Source: Neolewinella maritima (GTDB lineage Bacteria; Bacteroidota; Bacteroidia; Chitinophagales; Saprospiraceae). Taken from it: 64,000 nucleotides of DNA. The translations under genes and the position numbers were made by a program. The stretch spans positions 1-64,000 of the forward strand of contig NZ_CAKLPZ010000002.1 in the NCBI RefSeq assembly GCF_923081025.1, given 5' to 3'. Below are positions 51,749 to 59,716 of this stretch, piece by piece. The first letter of the stretch is position 1; each line of letters starts with the position of its first letter. A model generated the notes under the pieces. That model was given only the letters and a program-made list of their open reading frames with translations, made no database searches and was not told the DNA's origin.

Positions 51749-52507
51749 CTACGATACGTCGACCAGCTTGGTGTTGTAGCTACGCTGGATCCAGATGAAT
51801 ACCGCGATCACGAACATGGCCGCCGCGGGCAGTACCATCAGGTTGTTGTTAGCGTACCAACCGAAGAAGCTACCGATGCCGCTCTCGGCGGCCGTATTGA
51901 TCAGGTAATCCGTGGTGGCTCCACTGGGGCCGATGATGTTCAGTGCGATGGGGGAGCCGGCGAACAAGCTACCCTTACCGAACAGCTCGCGTACTACGCC
52001 TACGGCCACCAGGATAAGTCCGTAGCCCAGTCCGTTGCCGATCCCATCCAGGAAGGAGCGCCAGGGCTTGTTGGCCATCGCGAAGGCTTCCAGACGGCCC
52101 ATCACAATACAGTTGGTGATGATGAGACCGATGTATACGGACAGCTGCTTATAGACCGGGAAGGCCAGCACCTTGAGCGCTTCGTTCACCAGGGTCACCA
52201 GGGTGGCGATGATGACGAGCTGCACGATCAGTCGCACGGCCTTCGGGATGATGTTGCGCATCAGCGAGGTGAACAGGCTGGACAGGCCACACACGAAGAC
52301 TACAGCTACGGCCATAACCAGCGAAGGGTACACCAGCGAAGTAACGGCCAGGGCCGAACACACACCGAGTACCTGGATGGTGATGGGGTTGTTGTCGAGA
52401 AGTGGATCGGTGATGAGGATCGCCTCCTTCTTACCGAAAATGGGCTGCTTCTCCTCGGGCCGGTTGTCTGCTACAACGCCTGTTTTGAGTTCAGTTGATT
52501 CTGCCAT
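51749..52507 (-). CDS. nqrD: Na+-NQR subunit D
   Basis: 252 residues, about six membrane helices; about 20-30 residues longer at the N-terminus than typical NqrD (MAESTELKTGVVADNRPEEKQP precedes the core, which begins near IFGKKEAILITDPLLDNN). The cysteines that pair with NqrE are C50 (LGVCSAL) and C132 (ITNCIVMGRLEAFAM). A 12-bp hairpin lies in the gap to nqrC. The extension is hydrophilic and probably cytoplasmic. Confidence 0.9.
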   Translation of the reverse strand: MAESTELKTGVVADNRPEEKQPIFGKKEAILITDPLLDNNPITIQVLGVCSALAVTSLVYPSLVMAVAVVFVCGLSSLFTSLMRNIIPKAVRLIVQLVIIATLVTLVNEALKVLAFPVYKQLSVYIGLIITNCIVMGRLEAFAMANKPWRSFLDGIGNGLGYGLILVAVGVVRELFGKGSLFAGSPIALNIIGPSGATTDYLINTAAESGIGSFFGWYANNNLMVLPAAAMFVIAVFIWIQRSYNTKLVDVS

Positions 52508-52521
52508 GTGCTAATAGAAAT

Positions 52522-52556
52522 ACCGCGATCCGGACCCTGCGGTACCGGATCGCGGT
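52522..52556 (-). other. 12-bp hairpin between nqrC and nqrD
   Basis: Perfect stem ACCGCGATCCGG/CCGGATCGCGGT (52522-52533 / 52545-52556) with an 11-nt loop. On the minus strand it is followed by TATTTCTATTAGCAC before the nqrD ATG. It could be an intercistronic processing site or weak terminator. Confidence 0.7.
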
Positions 52557-52563
52557 GGGATAT

Positions 52564-53316
52564 TTACTTAAGGTTCATGCTGGTAGCCTCCGACGCGGTC
52601 TCCGCGCGCTGCTCCTCGATAAAGGGCTCGTAAGCCTTCAGACCGTTCCAGAGCATCTTGGTCACGCCGTCAGCGGTCACCGTGGCTCCGCTAAGACCGT
52701 CTACTTCGTGGTCGAGATTGACCGCTCCGCCCTTGCGGACGATAATGCTGACGAATTTGTCGCCGTCATAGATCTTCTTGCCCTTGAACTGCGCCTTCCA
52801 ACCGGCATTATCCTTGATCTCGGCACCCAGACCGGGCGTCTCACCGGCGTGGTCGAAGCTGGCTCCAGTCACCGTGTTGAGGTCACCGGCCAGGGCGATA
52901 TTGCCCCAGATGGCATCCCAGAGTCCGTTACCCCGCACACTGAAGACGTAGTAGCGGTCACCGTTGAGGTTGAAGATATTGACGGGGTAAGCCCGCTCGT
53001 TCTCGGCCTTCTTGTATTCCGTAGCCAGGTCGATGCTGGCAAAGTCGACATCAGTGATTTCTTCACCGGCGGCATTGACTGCCACCTGCTGTACTTGCTC
53101 GTCGAAGATCTGCAGGACCTCCTCGTCCGTCAGGCTGCCCACGGGCTTGCCCGCAGCTTCCAGGGGTTCGGCTACGGTAGCCAGGATCTCCCGTTTGTTG
53201 AAGACATCCTCGTTACGCGCTGCGGCATCGGCGGTAGCCGTACGGAAACCCGCCAGTACGAGGGCCACGACGACCGTCATGATGGTACCGAAGGTATAAA
53301 TGTATTTGGTGCTCAT
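52564..53316 (-). CDS. nqrC: Na+-NQR subunit C
   Basis: 250 residues with one N-terminal membrane helix (residues ~6-24). The FMN is covalently attached to the last Thr of SGAT: S209-GAT212 (EVDGLSGATVTADGV). NTVTGASFDHAGETPGLG is the other family motif. Length normal. Transfers electrons towards NqrB within the membrane complex. Confidence 0.95.
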   Translation of the reverse strand: MSTKYIYTFGTIMTVVVALVLAGFRTATADAAARNEDVFNKREILATVAEPLEAAGKPVGSLTDEEVLQIFDEQVQQVAVNAAGEEITDVDFASIDLATEYKKAENERAYPVNIFNLNGDRYYVFSVRGNGLWDAIWGNIALAGDLNTVTGASFDHAGETPGLGAEIKDNAGWKAQFKGKKIYDGDKFVSIIVRKGGAVNLDHEVDGLSGATVTADGVTKMLWNGLKAYEPFIEEQRAETASEATSMNLK

Positions 53317-53329
53317 GGCAGGGGGGAGT

Positions 53330-54730
53330 TTAGTAGATACCTACGTTTCCGACAGGACGGTAATCCTCATCGTTTTCGGGGGTAAACACGTCTACGTCAC
53401 CACGCTTGGTGATGATCTCGTCGCGGGTGATGGCCATGCTGGCGGTCCGCTTGGCGCGGCGCTTGATGTTGGCCTGGTAAACGTAGTGATCGATGAGGGG
53501 GGCGAAGGTATTCAGCAGCAGGATGGAAAGCATCCAGCCCTCGGGGTAGGCCGGGTTCAGTACCCGGATGATGAGGCCGATGAAGGCGATCAGGAAGCCG
53601 TAGATCCACTTGCCCGTAGGCGTATCTGCACTACTGACGGGGTCGGTAGCCATGAAGGTGATCGCGAACAGGAAGCTGCCCATGATCATCTGCCGCAGCG
53701 GGTGAATAGCCATGAACTTGAAGATACCGGGGGTATCTGCGGTCAGTTCGCTCGGGGCGATGGCGTTGAGCATAAAGCCACCTACCATGAAGCCGATCAG
53801 TCCGCCTACGATGATGCGGTAGTCGGCGATGCGGGTAAACATGATGAAGGCCATACCGAACAGGATCAGGGGTACGCTGGATTCACCGATCGAGCCGGGA
53901 ATGTTGCCCCAGAAGATCGAGCTCTGATCGTAGACGGCGGAGACGCCCGCCCAGCCTTCCTTGGCTGCAATGCCCAGCGGGGTGGCGCCGGTGTAGCCAT
54001 CGGCTACGAGTTGGCCCCCCAGGCCGAAGGTATTCCAGCCCAGACCGGCAAACAACCAGTCGAAGCCATGGTGTACGAAGGTGTAGGCCTCACTGGCGTA
54101 CACACCTACATCCACCTTCTCGATACCGCTCACCCATACTTCATCACCGGAAATGGTGGTGGGGTAAGCAAAGAAGATGAACACGCGGGAGAGCAGCGCG
54201 ATGTTCCAGATATTCATACCCGTACCACCGAAGGCTTCCTTGCCGAGAATGACGGCAAAGGCGACGGAAACGGCCAGGATCCACAGGGGAATGTCCGGCG
54301 GCATGATCAGGGGGATCAGCGCACCCGATACCAGGAAACCCTCCTCGACGGAGTGGCCCTTCTTGGCGGCGTAGAGGAACTCGATACCGAGACCGACCAC
54401 GTGGGTGACCACGAAAATGGGGATGATCTGGATCAGTCCGTATACGATCTTGAGGTGCAGGCCCTCGAGCAGACCGGTGTACCGGCCCAGCGCCGTGAAG
54501 TGCTGGTTGCCGATGTTCCAGGTACCGAAGATGTACAGTACCTGTAGGGCGAGTACCACCCAGACCATCTGCCGCTTCAGGTCCATGCCGTCCCGCACGT
54601 GCACGCCACCCTTGGTGGTGGTACCGGGCTGGAAGAGGAAGGTATAAAAGGCGTCATAGGTCGTGTGCAGGAGCGGCTGGGTAGCGTGGTCCGGCTCGAA
54701 CTTTCTGACGAACTCGTTTAATGCTTTCAT
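53330..54730 (-). CDS. nqrB: Na+-NQR subunit B
   Basis: 466 residues, about ten membrane helices; somewhat longer than the ~415-residue typical form, mainly by soluble loops (WVSGIEKVDVGVYASEAYTF). The covalent FMN site is YTGAT250 in YTGATPLGIAAKEGW. A GALIPLIMPPDIPLW segment and GKEAFGGTGMNIWN are family motifs. NqrB passes electrons to quinone and is the core of the Na+ channel. The gap to nqrA contains GGCTGT/ACAGCC, a small hairpin. Confidence 0.95.
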   Translation of the reverse strand: MKALNEFVRKFEPDHATQPLLHTTYDAFYTFLFQPGTTTKGGVHVRDGMDLKRQMVWVVLALQVLYIFGTWNIGNQHFTALGRYTGLLEGLHLKIVYGLIQIIPIFVVTHVVGLGIEFLYAAKKGHSVEEGFLVSGALIPLIMPPDIPLWILAVSVAFAVILGKEAFGGTGMNIWNIALLSRVFIFFAYPTTISGDEVWVSGIEKVDVGVYASEAYTFVHHGFDWLFAGLGWNTFGLGGQLVADGYTGATPLGIAAKEGWAGVSAVYDQSSIFWGNIPGSIGESSVPLILFGMAFIMFTRIADYRIIVGGLIGFMVGGFMLNAIAPSELTADTPGIFKFMAIHPLRQMIMGSFLFAITFMATDPVSSADTPTGKWIYGFLIAFIGLIIRVLNPAYPEGWMLSILLLNTFAPLIDHYVYQANIKRRAKRTASMAITRDEIITKRGDVDVFTPENDEDYRPVGNVGIY

Positions 54731-54778
54731 AACTAATGGGTGTAGGCTGTATAGGAAAACAGCCCGACTATTGTATAG

Positions 54779-56389
54779 TTAACCTTGCGCAATCATGGTG
54801 TCGTGTCCCTGACGCAATATCTGCTGCAGTGGCTGCTTGCTCACACAGCTGAATTCCGCCAGCGCTACATCCTCGGGGACGAGCTCGTAAATGCCCAGTC
54901 CTTCCATGCTTTCCAGGTCGTTGACGATGATGGACTTCATGAGTTGCGTAAGGTAAATGTCCATGGGCAGAACCTGTTCATAATCATTGTTGACTACGAA
55001 GGCCCGCTTCTCGCCGTGGCTGTTGGTCGTGATGTCGATTTGGTTGCTCAGTACCGGAATGGTAGGAGAGATGGACGCACGGTCCCTCAGGGGTAACAAC
55101 CAGCCGAACATTTCGGCCTCGTCACCCTCGGGAATAGCCGTCACCTGGTTGTCAAAGTAGTTGAGGAAGCCGCCCTCGCTGGTCTGCGTACCCGAGAGCA
55201 CGTCACCGCTGATGATGCGCGAGTTCTCCCGGATCGTCTCACCAGCCAGCAGTTCGCCGATGTTGGCGCCGGCGTAGGTCTTTACATAGTGGGGCGTAGC
55301 GTAGCTGTTGCCGCTCAGCGCTACCAGTCGGCTCGTGTCGAAGCGGCCGTTCTGGAACAGCTCACCGATGAGCAGTACGTCCTCGACGGCCAGCGTCCAG
55401 ACGGTATTGTCGCCCGTACCCACGGGGTGGATGTGATGGATCTGGGTGCCTACGTTGCCGGCCGGGTGGGCTCCGCGGAAGTAGCGCTTTTCTACCCCGC
55501 GCGTGATGGCGTAGGGGGATTCCTGATCAGCCCGTCCGTCGAGGCCCAGGTAGACGATGCCCTCGGTCAGACGACGCACCACGTCGATGCCGGCTTGCCA
55601 GACGTCCATGCGGCCGCGCACGGCCAGCTTCAGGTCGGGAGCTACGGGGGCGGTATCGAAGGTGGAGATGAAGATGTCGCGGGGCACGAGGTCGGGATCG
55701 GCCACCACATTGTAGGGCCGCTGGCGGATTGCGGGCCAGACGCCGCTTTCGAGCAGGAAGTCGACCAGCTCGGCGCGGGAGGCTGTAGGCTTGGGCAGTT
55801 GGTAGTCCCGGTACTGCTGCTCCTTATCGGCCAGGATCACGATGTTGGCGATCGAGCGTTTGAGGCCGCGGGTCACGGAGAGGATCTCTCCGCTGACGGG
55901 GGCACAGAACTTGATGCGGCTCAGTTGCTTGTCGTAGAAGATGGGGTCGCCGGCCTTCACCGTATCGCCTTCCTCGACCACCACCTTAGGGATAGGCCGC
56001 AGCCCGAAGTAATCGGGGGGGCTGATGGCGAAGCGGGTCACCTTCGGCTCACGGATATCTTCGACGGGCTCGCCCGCCATGGGGATATCGTAGCCGGCCC
56101 GCAGGGTGAAGACGTGGGCCTTCTTCAGGTAGTCGGGCTGCTTACTCTGAAACAGCTGGTTGAAGTGGGGAAACAGCCCGGCCTCCTTCTCGTTGTCGAG
56201 GCCCATTTGCTTGGACTCGATGACCATGAAGTTGTCGGCCACGCTCACTACGATGAAGAAGAAGATGATCAAGGCCAGGGCAGCAATGCTGTAGAACACC
56301 AGGTTGCCCCCCGTCAGGGAGGACTGGGACTGCAGCAGCAGCGCAGTGACGAGCAGCAGGGAAAAGCCAGCCGGTTTCAAGATTTTCAT
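54779..56389 (-). CDS. nqrA: Na+-NQR subunit A with N-terminal membrane extension
   Basis: 536 residues; usual NqrA is about 445-450. The NqrA core begins near residue 92 (VFTLRAGYDIPMAGEPVEDI, PKVVVEEGDTVKAGDPIFYDK) and runs to the end with normal family segments (IHHIHPVGTGDNTVWTL, SGTQTSEGGFLNYFDNQ). The first ~90 residues are extra: a hydrophobic signal-like segment (8-20), a second strong membrane helix at 29-51 (LVFYSIAALALIIFFFIVVSVA), and a charged linker. If the first segment is cleaved, the remaining helix places the core in the cytoplasm. NqrA normally has no membrane segment, so this may anchor the subunit. Leader ~60 nt from the TAACTTTG box at 56462-56455. Confidence 0.9.
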   Translation of the reverse strand: MKILKPAGFSLLLVTALLLQSQSSLTGGNLVFYSIAALALIIFFFIVVSVADNFMVIESKQMGLDNEKEAGLFPHFNQLFQSKQPDYLKKAHVFTLRAGYDIPMAGEPVEDIREPKVTRFAISPPDYFGLRPIPKVVVEEGDTVKAGDPIFYDKQLSRIKFCAPVSGEILSVTRGLKRSIANIVILADKEQQYRDYQLPKPTASRAELVDFLLESGVWPAIRQRPYNVVADPDLVPRDIFISTFDTAPVAPDLKLAVRGRMDVWQAGIDVVRRLTEGIVYLGLDGRADQESPYAITRGVEKRYFRGAHPAGNVGTQIHHIHPVGTGDNTVWTLAVEDVLLIGELFQNGRFDTSRLVALSGNSYATPHYVKTYAGANIGELLAGETIRENSRIISGDVLSGTQTSEGGFLNYFDNQVTAIPEGDEAEMFGWLLPLRDRASISPTIPVLSNQIDITTNSHGEKRAFVVNNDYEQVLPMDIYLTQLMKSIIVNDLESMEGLGIYELVPEDVALAEFSCVSKQPLQQILRQGHDTMIAQG

Positions 56390-56454
56390 ACGCGGGGCAG
56401 CGTTATATGGCGGTAAATCGGACTGCGGGCAGCCGACGGGGGAAGAAATCGGGG

Positions 56455-56462
56455 CAAAGTTA
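56455..56462 (-). promoter_or_regulatory. -7 element TAACTTTG of the nqr operon
   Basis: TAnnTTTG on the minus strand, ~65 nt upstream of the nqrA ATG. No good -33 TTG. Confidence 0.5.
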
Positions 56463-56541
56463 CGACTTAACGTAGTTCTACGCCGGGCACACTCGGTCAG
56501 GAGAGGTTTCGGGGCTTATTTAGATTTTATCTAGTTTACAT

Positions 56542-56561
56542 GGCACCTGCGTCCGCGCCCG
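56542..56561 (+). repeat. Copy 5 of the dispersed 20-bp motif
   Basis: GGCACCTGCGTCCGCGCCCG, 18/20 to copy 2; in the gap between nqrA and mnmG. Confidence 0.65.
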
Positions 56562-56589
56562 TTAGTTGGTGTGCCGCCTGCTTTCTATA

Positions 56590-56636
56590 CCTCTCCCCGG
56601 CCCTCTCCAGCCGCTTCGCTGGAGAGGGGGGCTGGT
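56590..56636 (+). repeat. Dispersed CTCTCCCC/GGAGAGGGG palindromic repeat, copy B
   Basis: ACCTCTCCCCGGCCCTCTCCAG, spacer CCGCTTCG, then CTGGAGAGGGGGG. The arms CCTCTCCAG and CTGGAGAGG form a 9-bp stem. Matches copy A at 5474-5511 in order and sequence. Confidence 0.7.
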
Positions 56637-56662
56637 AACCCGCAGAGCGTTTGCGTAACTTT

Positions 56663-56670
56663 TAACTTTG
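56663..56670 (+). promoter_or_regulatory. -7 element TAACTTTG of mnmG
   Basis: TAnnTTTG, 36 nt before the ATG at 56707. Confidence 0.45.
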
Positions 56671-56706
56671 GCCTGGCGTTAGCAGCACTGGACTAAAGGA
56701 CGAGCT

Positions 56707-58572
56707 ATGTTTCCTACGTATGACGTGATTGTGGTTGGGGCGGGGCACGCGGGATGCGAAGCAGCGGTAGCGGCGGCCAACCTCGGCAGCCGGGTCCTGC
56801 TGGTGACCATGAACATGCAGACCATCGCACAGATGAGCTGCAACCCGGCCATGGGCGGCGTAGGTAAGGGACAGATCGTGCGCGAGATCGACGCGCTGGG
56901 TGGCTACTCCGGCATCGTGACCGACGAGACTATGGTACAGTTCCGCCTGCTCAACCGCAGTAAGGGTCCCGCGATGTGGAGCCCGCGTGCGCAGAGCGAC
57001 CGCATGGCCTTCGCCCTCAACTGGCGCGAAAAGTTGGAAGCCCACCCCCTGATCGACTTCTGGCAGGAGATGGTCGTAGGCGTGTGGGTGAAGGACGGAA
57101 GGATCGCGGGCGTGAAGACCGGTCTGGGCATGGAGATTCCCGGCAAGGCCGTCGTGCTCACCAACGGGACCTTCCTCAACGGCATCATCCACATCGGCGA
57201 AAAGCAGCTCGGTGGCGGACGGGCCGGCGAGCGTGCCTCTACCGGCATCACCGCCCAGCTGCAGGAGCTCGGCTTCGAGGCCGGCCGCATGAAGACCGGC
57301 ACCCCCGCCCGCCTGGATGGCCGCACCCTCGACTACAGCGTCATGACCGAGCAGCCCGGCGACGAGAACCCCGGCCGCTTCAGCTACACCGATACGCCAC
57401 CGCTGGTGGACCAGCTGCCCTGCCACGTCACCTACACCAACCTGGACGTGCACGAGACCCTGCGCGAGGGCTTCGATCGCAGTCCTATGTTCAACGGCCG
57501 CATCCAGGGGCTGGGCCCGCGCTACTGCCCCAGCATCGAGGACAAGATCGACCGCTTCGCCGGCCGCGACCAGCACCAGCTGTTCGTGGAGCCCGAGGGC
57601 CGCAATACCTGCGAGATCTACGTGAATGGCTTCAGCTCTAGCCTCCCGGAAGACGTACAGTACAAGGCGCTGCGCAAGGTGCGCGGCTTCGAGAACATGA
57701 AGATGTTCCGCCCCGGCTATGCCATCGAGTACGACTTCTTCCAGCCCACCCAGCTCGGTCCTACCCTGGAGACCCGTCTGGTCGAGAACCTCTACTTCGC
57801 CGGACAGATCAACGGCACCACCGGTTACGAAGAAGCCGGCTGCCAGGGCCTCATCGCCGGCATGAACGCCGCCCTGAAGGTGCAGGAGCGCGACCCCTTC
57901 GTACTGCTGCGCAGCGAGGCCTACATCGGCGTGCTCATCGACGACCTCATCAACAAGGGCACCGAGGAGCCCTACCGCATGTTCACCAGTCGGGCCGAGT
58001 ACCGCATCCTGCTGCGGCAGGACGATGCCGACCTCCGCCTCACCCCCATGGCTCAAGCCCTCGGCGTACGTAATATGGACGGGCGCGGTACGCGGGTGCA
58101 AGCCAAGCGCGAGGGTGTAGCCGCGATCGCTACCGAACTGCGGGCCCATTCCATCACCCCAGATCAGCTCAACGGCTACCTGGAGTCCGTAGGCACCGCC
58201 GCCCTCAAGCAGGGCGTCAAACTGGATACCGTCCTGGCCCGCCCCGGCGTCACGCTGGAGGGACTGGCCGATACCGTACCCGTCCTCCGCGACTTCCTAT
58301 CTCCCTACGACGCCGAGACGGTCAATCTCGCCGAGGTCACCCTCAAGTACGAGGGCTACATCGAGCGCGAGCGGCAGGCCGTAGAGAAGATGAGCCGGCT
58401 GGAAGGCATCAAGCTGGGCCGCAGCTTCGACTACGAGCAGCTCACGGCGCTGTCCAAGGAGGCCAGACAGAAACTCAACAAGCTCAAGCCGGTGACGATC
58501 GGCCAGGCTAGCCGCATTAGCGGGGTGAGTCCGGCGGATGTGAGTGTGTTGCTGGTGCATTTGGGGCGGTAG
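56707..58572 (+). CDS. mnmG: tRNA uridine-5-carboxymethylaminomethyl modification enzyme MnmG (GidA)
   Basis: 621 residues. FAD motif VVGAGHAGCEAAVAAANLGSRV; SCNPAMGGVGKGQIVREIDALGG; GTFLNGIIHIGEKQLGGGRAGE; MKTGTPARLDGRTLD; FTSRAEYRILLRQDDADLRLTP. With MnmE it installs cmnm5 at U34 of tRNAs. Length normal, C-terminal helical domain intact (PVTIGQASRISGVSPADVSVLLVHLGR). Preceded by both repeat types and a TAACTTTG box. Cytoplasmic. Confidence 0.95.
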   Translation: MFPTYDVIVVGAGHAGCEAAVAAANLGSRVLLVTMNMQTIAQMSCNPAMGGVGKGQIVREIDALGGYSGIVTDETMVQFRLLNRSKGPAMWSPRAQSDRMAFALNWREKLEAHPLIDFWQEMVVGVWVKDGRIAGVKTGLGMEIPGKAVVLTNGTFLNGIIHIGEKQLGGGRAGERASTGITAQLQELGFEAGRMKTGTPARLDGRTLDYSVMTEQPGDENPGRFSYTDTPPLVDQLPCHVTYTNLDVHETLREGFDRSPMFNGRIQGLGPRYCPSIEDKIDRFAGRDQHQLFVEPEGRNTCEIYVNGFSSSLPEDVQYKALRKVRGFENMKMFRPGYAIEYDFFQPTQLGPTLETRLVENLYFAGQINGTTGYEEAGCQGLIAGMNAALKVQERDPFVLLRSEAYIGVLIDDLINKGTEEPYRMFTSRAEYRILLRQDDADLRLTPMAQALGVRNMDGRGTRVQAKREGVAAIATELRAHSITPDQLNGYLESVGTAALKQGVKLDTVLARPGVTLEGLADTVPVLRDFLSPYDAETVNLAEVTLKYEGYIERERQAVEKMSRLEGIKLGRSFDYEQLTALSKEARQKLNKLKPVTIGQASRISGVSPADVSVLLVHLGR

Positions 58573-58591
58573 GGGTCCTGGCCCGAGCTGG

Positions 58592-59716
58592 TTATTCCAG
58601 CCCCCTGATCCAGCTTGCTACTAGCTCCACGCCGCGTTCGTCTACCAGTCGCCGTCCTAGTTCTGGCATAGCCACGCCTACCTCTGCCGAGGCCATGCGA
58701 TACAGCAAGATCGACTCTTCCGGGTGACCGGGCACGATGCTGTGGCGCAGGTTGCCACTGGCCCGGCCCGCCGCGACCGGGGGCTTGGCGATACCGAGGC
58801 GGTAGGCGTCGGTGTTGAAGACGGTGAGGTCCAGTCCGCTCGTTTTGGCCGAGCCTTCGGGGCGGTGGCAGTGACCGCAATTGGCATCCAGGTAGGCGCG
58901 GGCGGCCCGGTCTGTGTCGGTAGTCTCCGCTGCATAGGTGAGGCCGGCGGGGCGGGCGGTAGGGGCCGGGGCACCGGTGAGGAGGTCGTGGGCCGTCCAG
59001 TAGTCCAGTTGGTTGGCCGTTCCGCCGTCGGCGTAGGCAACCGAGGTATTGAGCTGCCGGGCGCTGGGGCCGATGGGGCGGGTCGTTCCTTCCCAGGCGT
59101 GGCAGTTTTTGCACTGGTTGAGGTCGGGTACGGCGTAGTCAAAGGTGCGGTGGGTGCCCTCGACATCTACGAAATCGACCGGAAGCCGGGCTCCGAGTAC
59201 GGTGAAGCGGGCATCGGTTTGGGCCTCGTCCCAGACATAGGAGAGCGGCCGCCACTCGGTGGCCGTACGCACCAGCAGTCGGGTTTCCAGTAGGCGGCGG
59301 CCCAGCACGGGCACGGCGTGGGTATCGTAGTAGAAATTTTTGATCAGTACCGTACCTACGGGAAAGTCGAAGACCTCGGTGGGGTGGTAGGTGGCCCGGG
59401 TGCCCTCCGGAAGGTAAACGAAACGGGCCTTGCCGGCGTAGTCGGAAAAGAGGGGCGCACCCACTTCATAGGGGATCACGCCGGGGGCGGGCTGCAGGTC
59501 GGCTGGCCGACCGGTAAAGAAGCCGTAGTCGGAGAGCCAGGCCTCGCCCAGCCCGTGCGTGCTTACCTCTTCGCTACGGTCCCACTGCTCGGGAGCAGCG
59601 GGGGCAAGGGGGACGGTCGTGGCTCGGTGGTCAGCATCGTCGGGGGAGGTATCGCAGGCGATGAGCGCGGTGGCCAGCAGGAGGACGATCAGGCAGTAAC
59701 GCATGGGCACCGTCAT
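58592..59716 (-). CDS. SO2930-family diheme c-type cytochrome lipoprotein
   Basis: 374 residues with lipobox LIAC (C21) and two heme c motifs: C202-KN-CH206 and C280-GH-CH284. The head region VIPYEVGAPLFSDYAGKARFVYLPEGTRATYHPTEVFDFPVGTVLIKNFYYD and the linker PDLNQCKNCHAWEGTTRPIGPSARQLN match the SO2930/HNE_0200 (TIGR03806) family. These are regularly found as a two-gene pair with TIGR03805-type parallel beta-helix proteins, exactly as here. Function of the pair is unknown. The ATG at 59716 overlaps the stop of the beta-helix gene (ATGA), so the two are translationally coupled. Confidence 0.9.
   Translation of the reverse strand: MTVPMRYCLIVLLLATALIACDTSPDDADHRATTVPLAPAAPEQWDRSEEVSTHGLGEAWLSDYGFFTGRPADLQPAPGVIPYEVGAPLFSDYAGKARFVYLPEGTRATYHPTEVFDFPVGTVLIKNFYYDTHAVPVLGRRLLETRLLVRTATEWRPLSYVWDEAQTDARFTVLGARLPVDFVDVEGTHRTFDYAVPDLNQCKNCHAWEGTTRPIGPSARQLNTSVAYADGGTANQLDYWTAHDLLTGAPAPTARPAGLTYAAETTDTDRAARAYLDANCGHCHRPEGSAKTSGLDLTVFNTDAYRLGIAKPPVAAGRASGNLRHSIVPGHPEESILLYRMASAEVGVAMPELGRRLVDERGVELVASWIRGLE

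Noticed and set aside
56662..58149. 495-aa reverse ORF opposite mnmG
   Set aside because: Antisense shadow of a well-conserved gene; its protein has no domain and only reflects GC-rich third codon positions.
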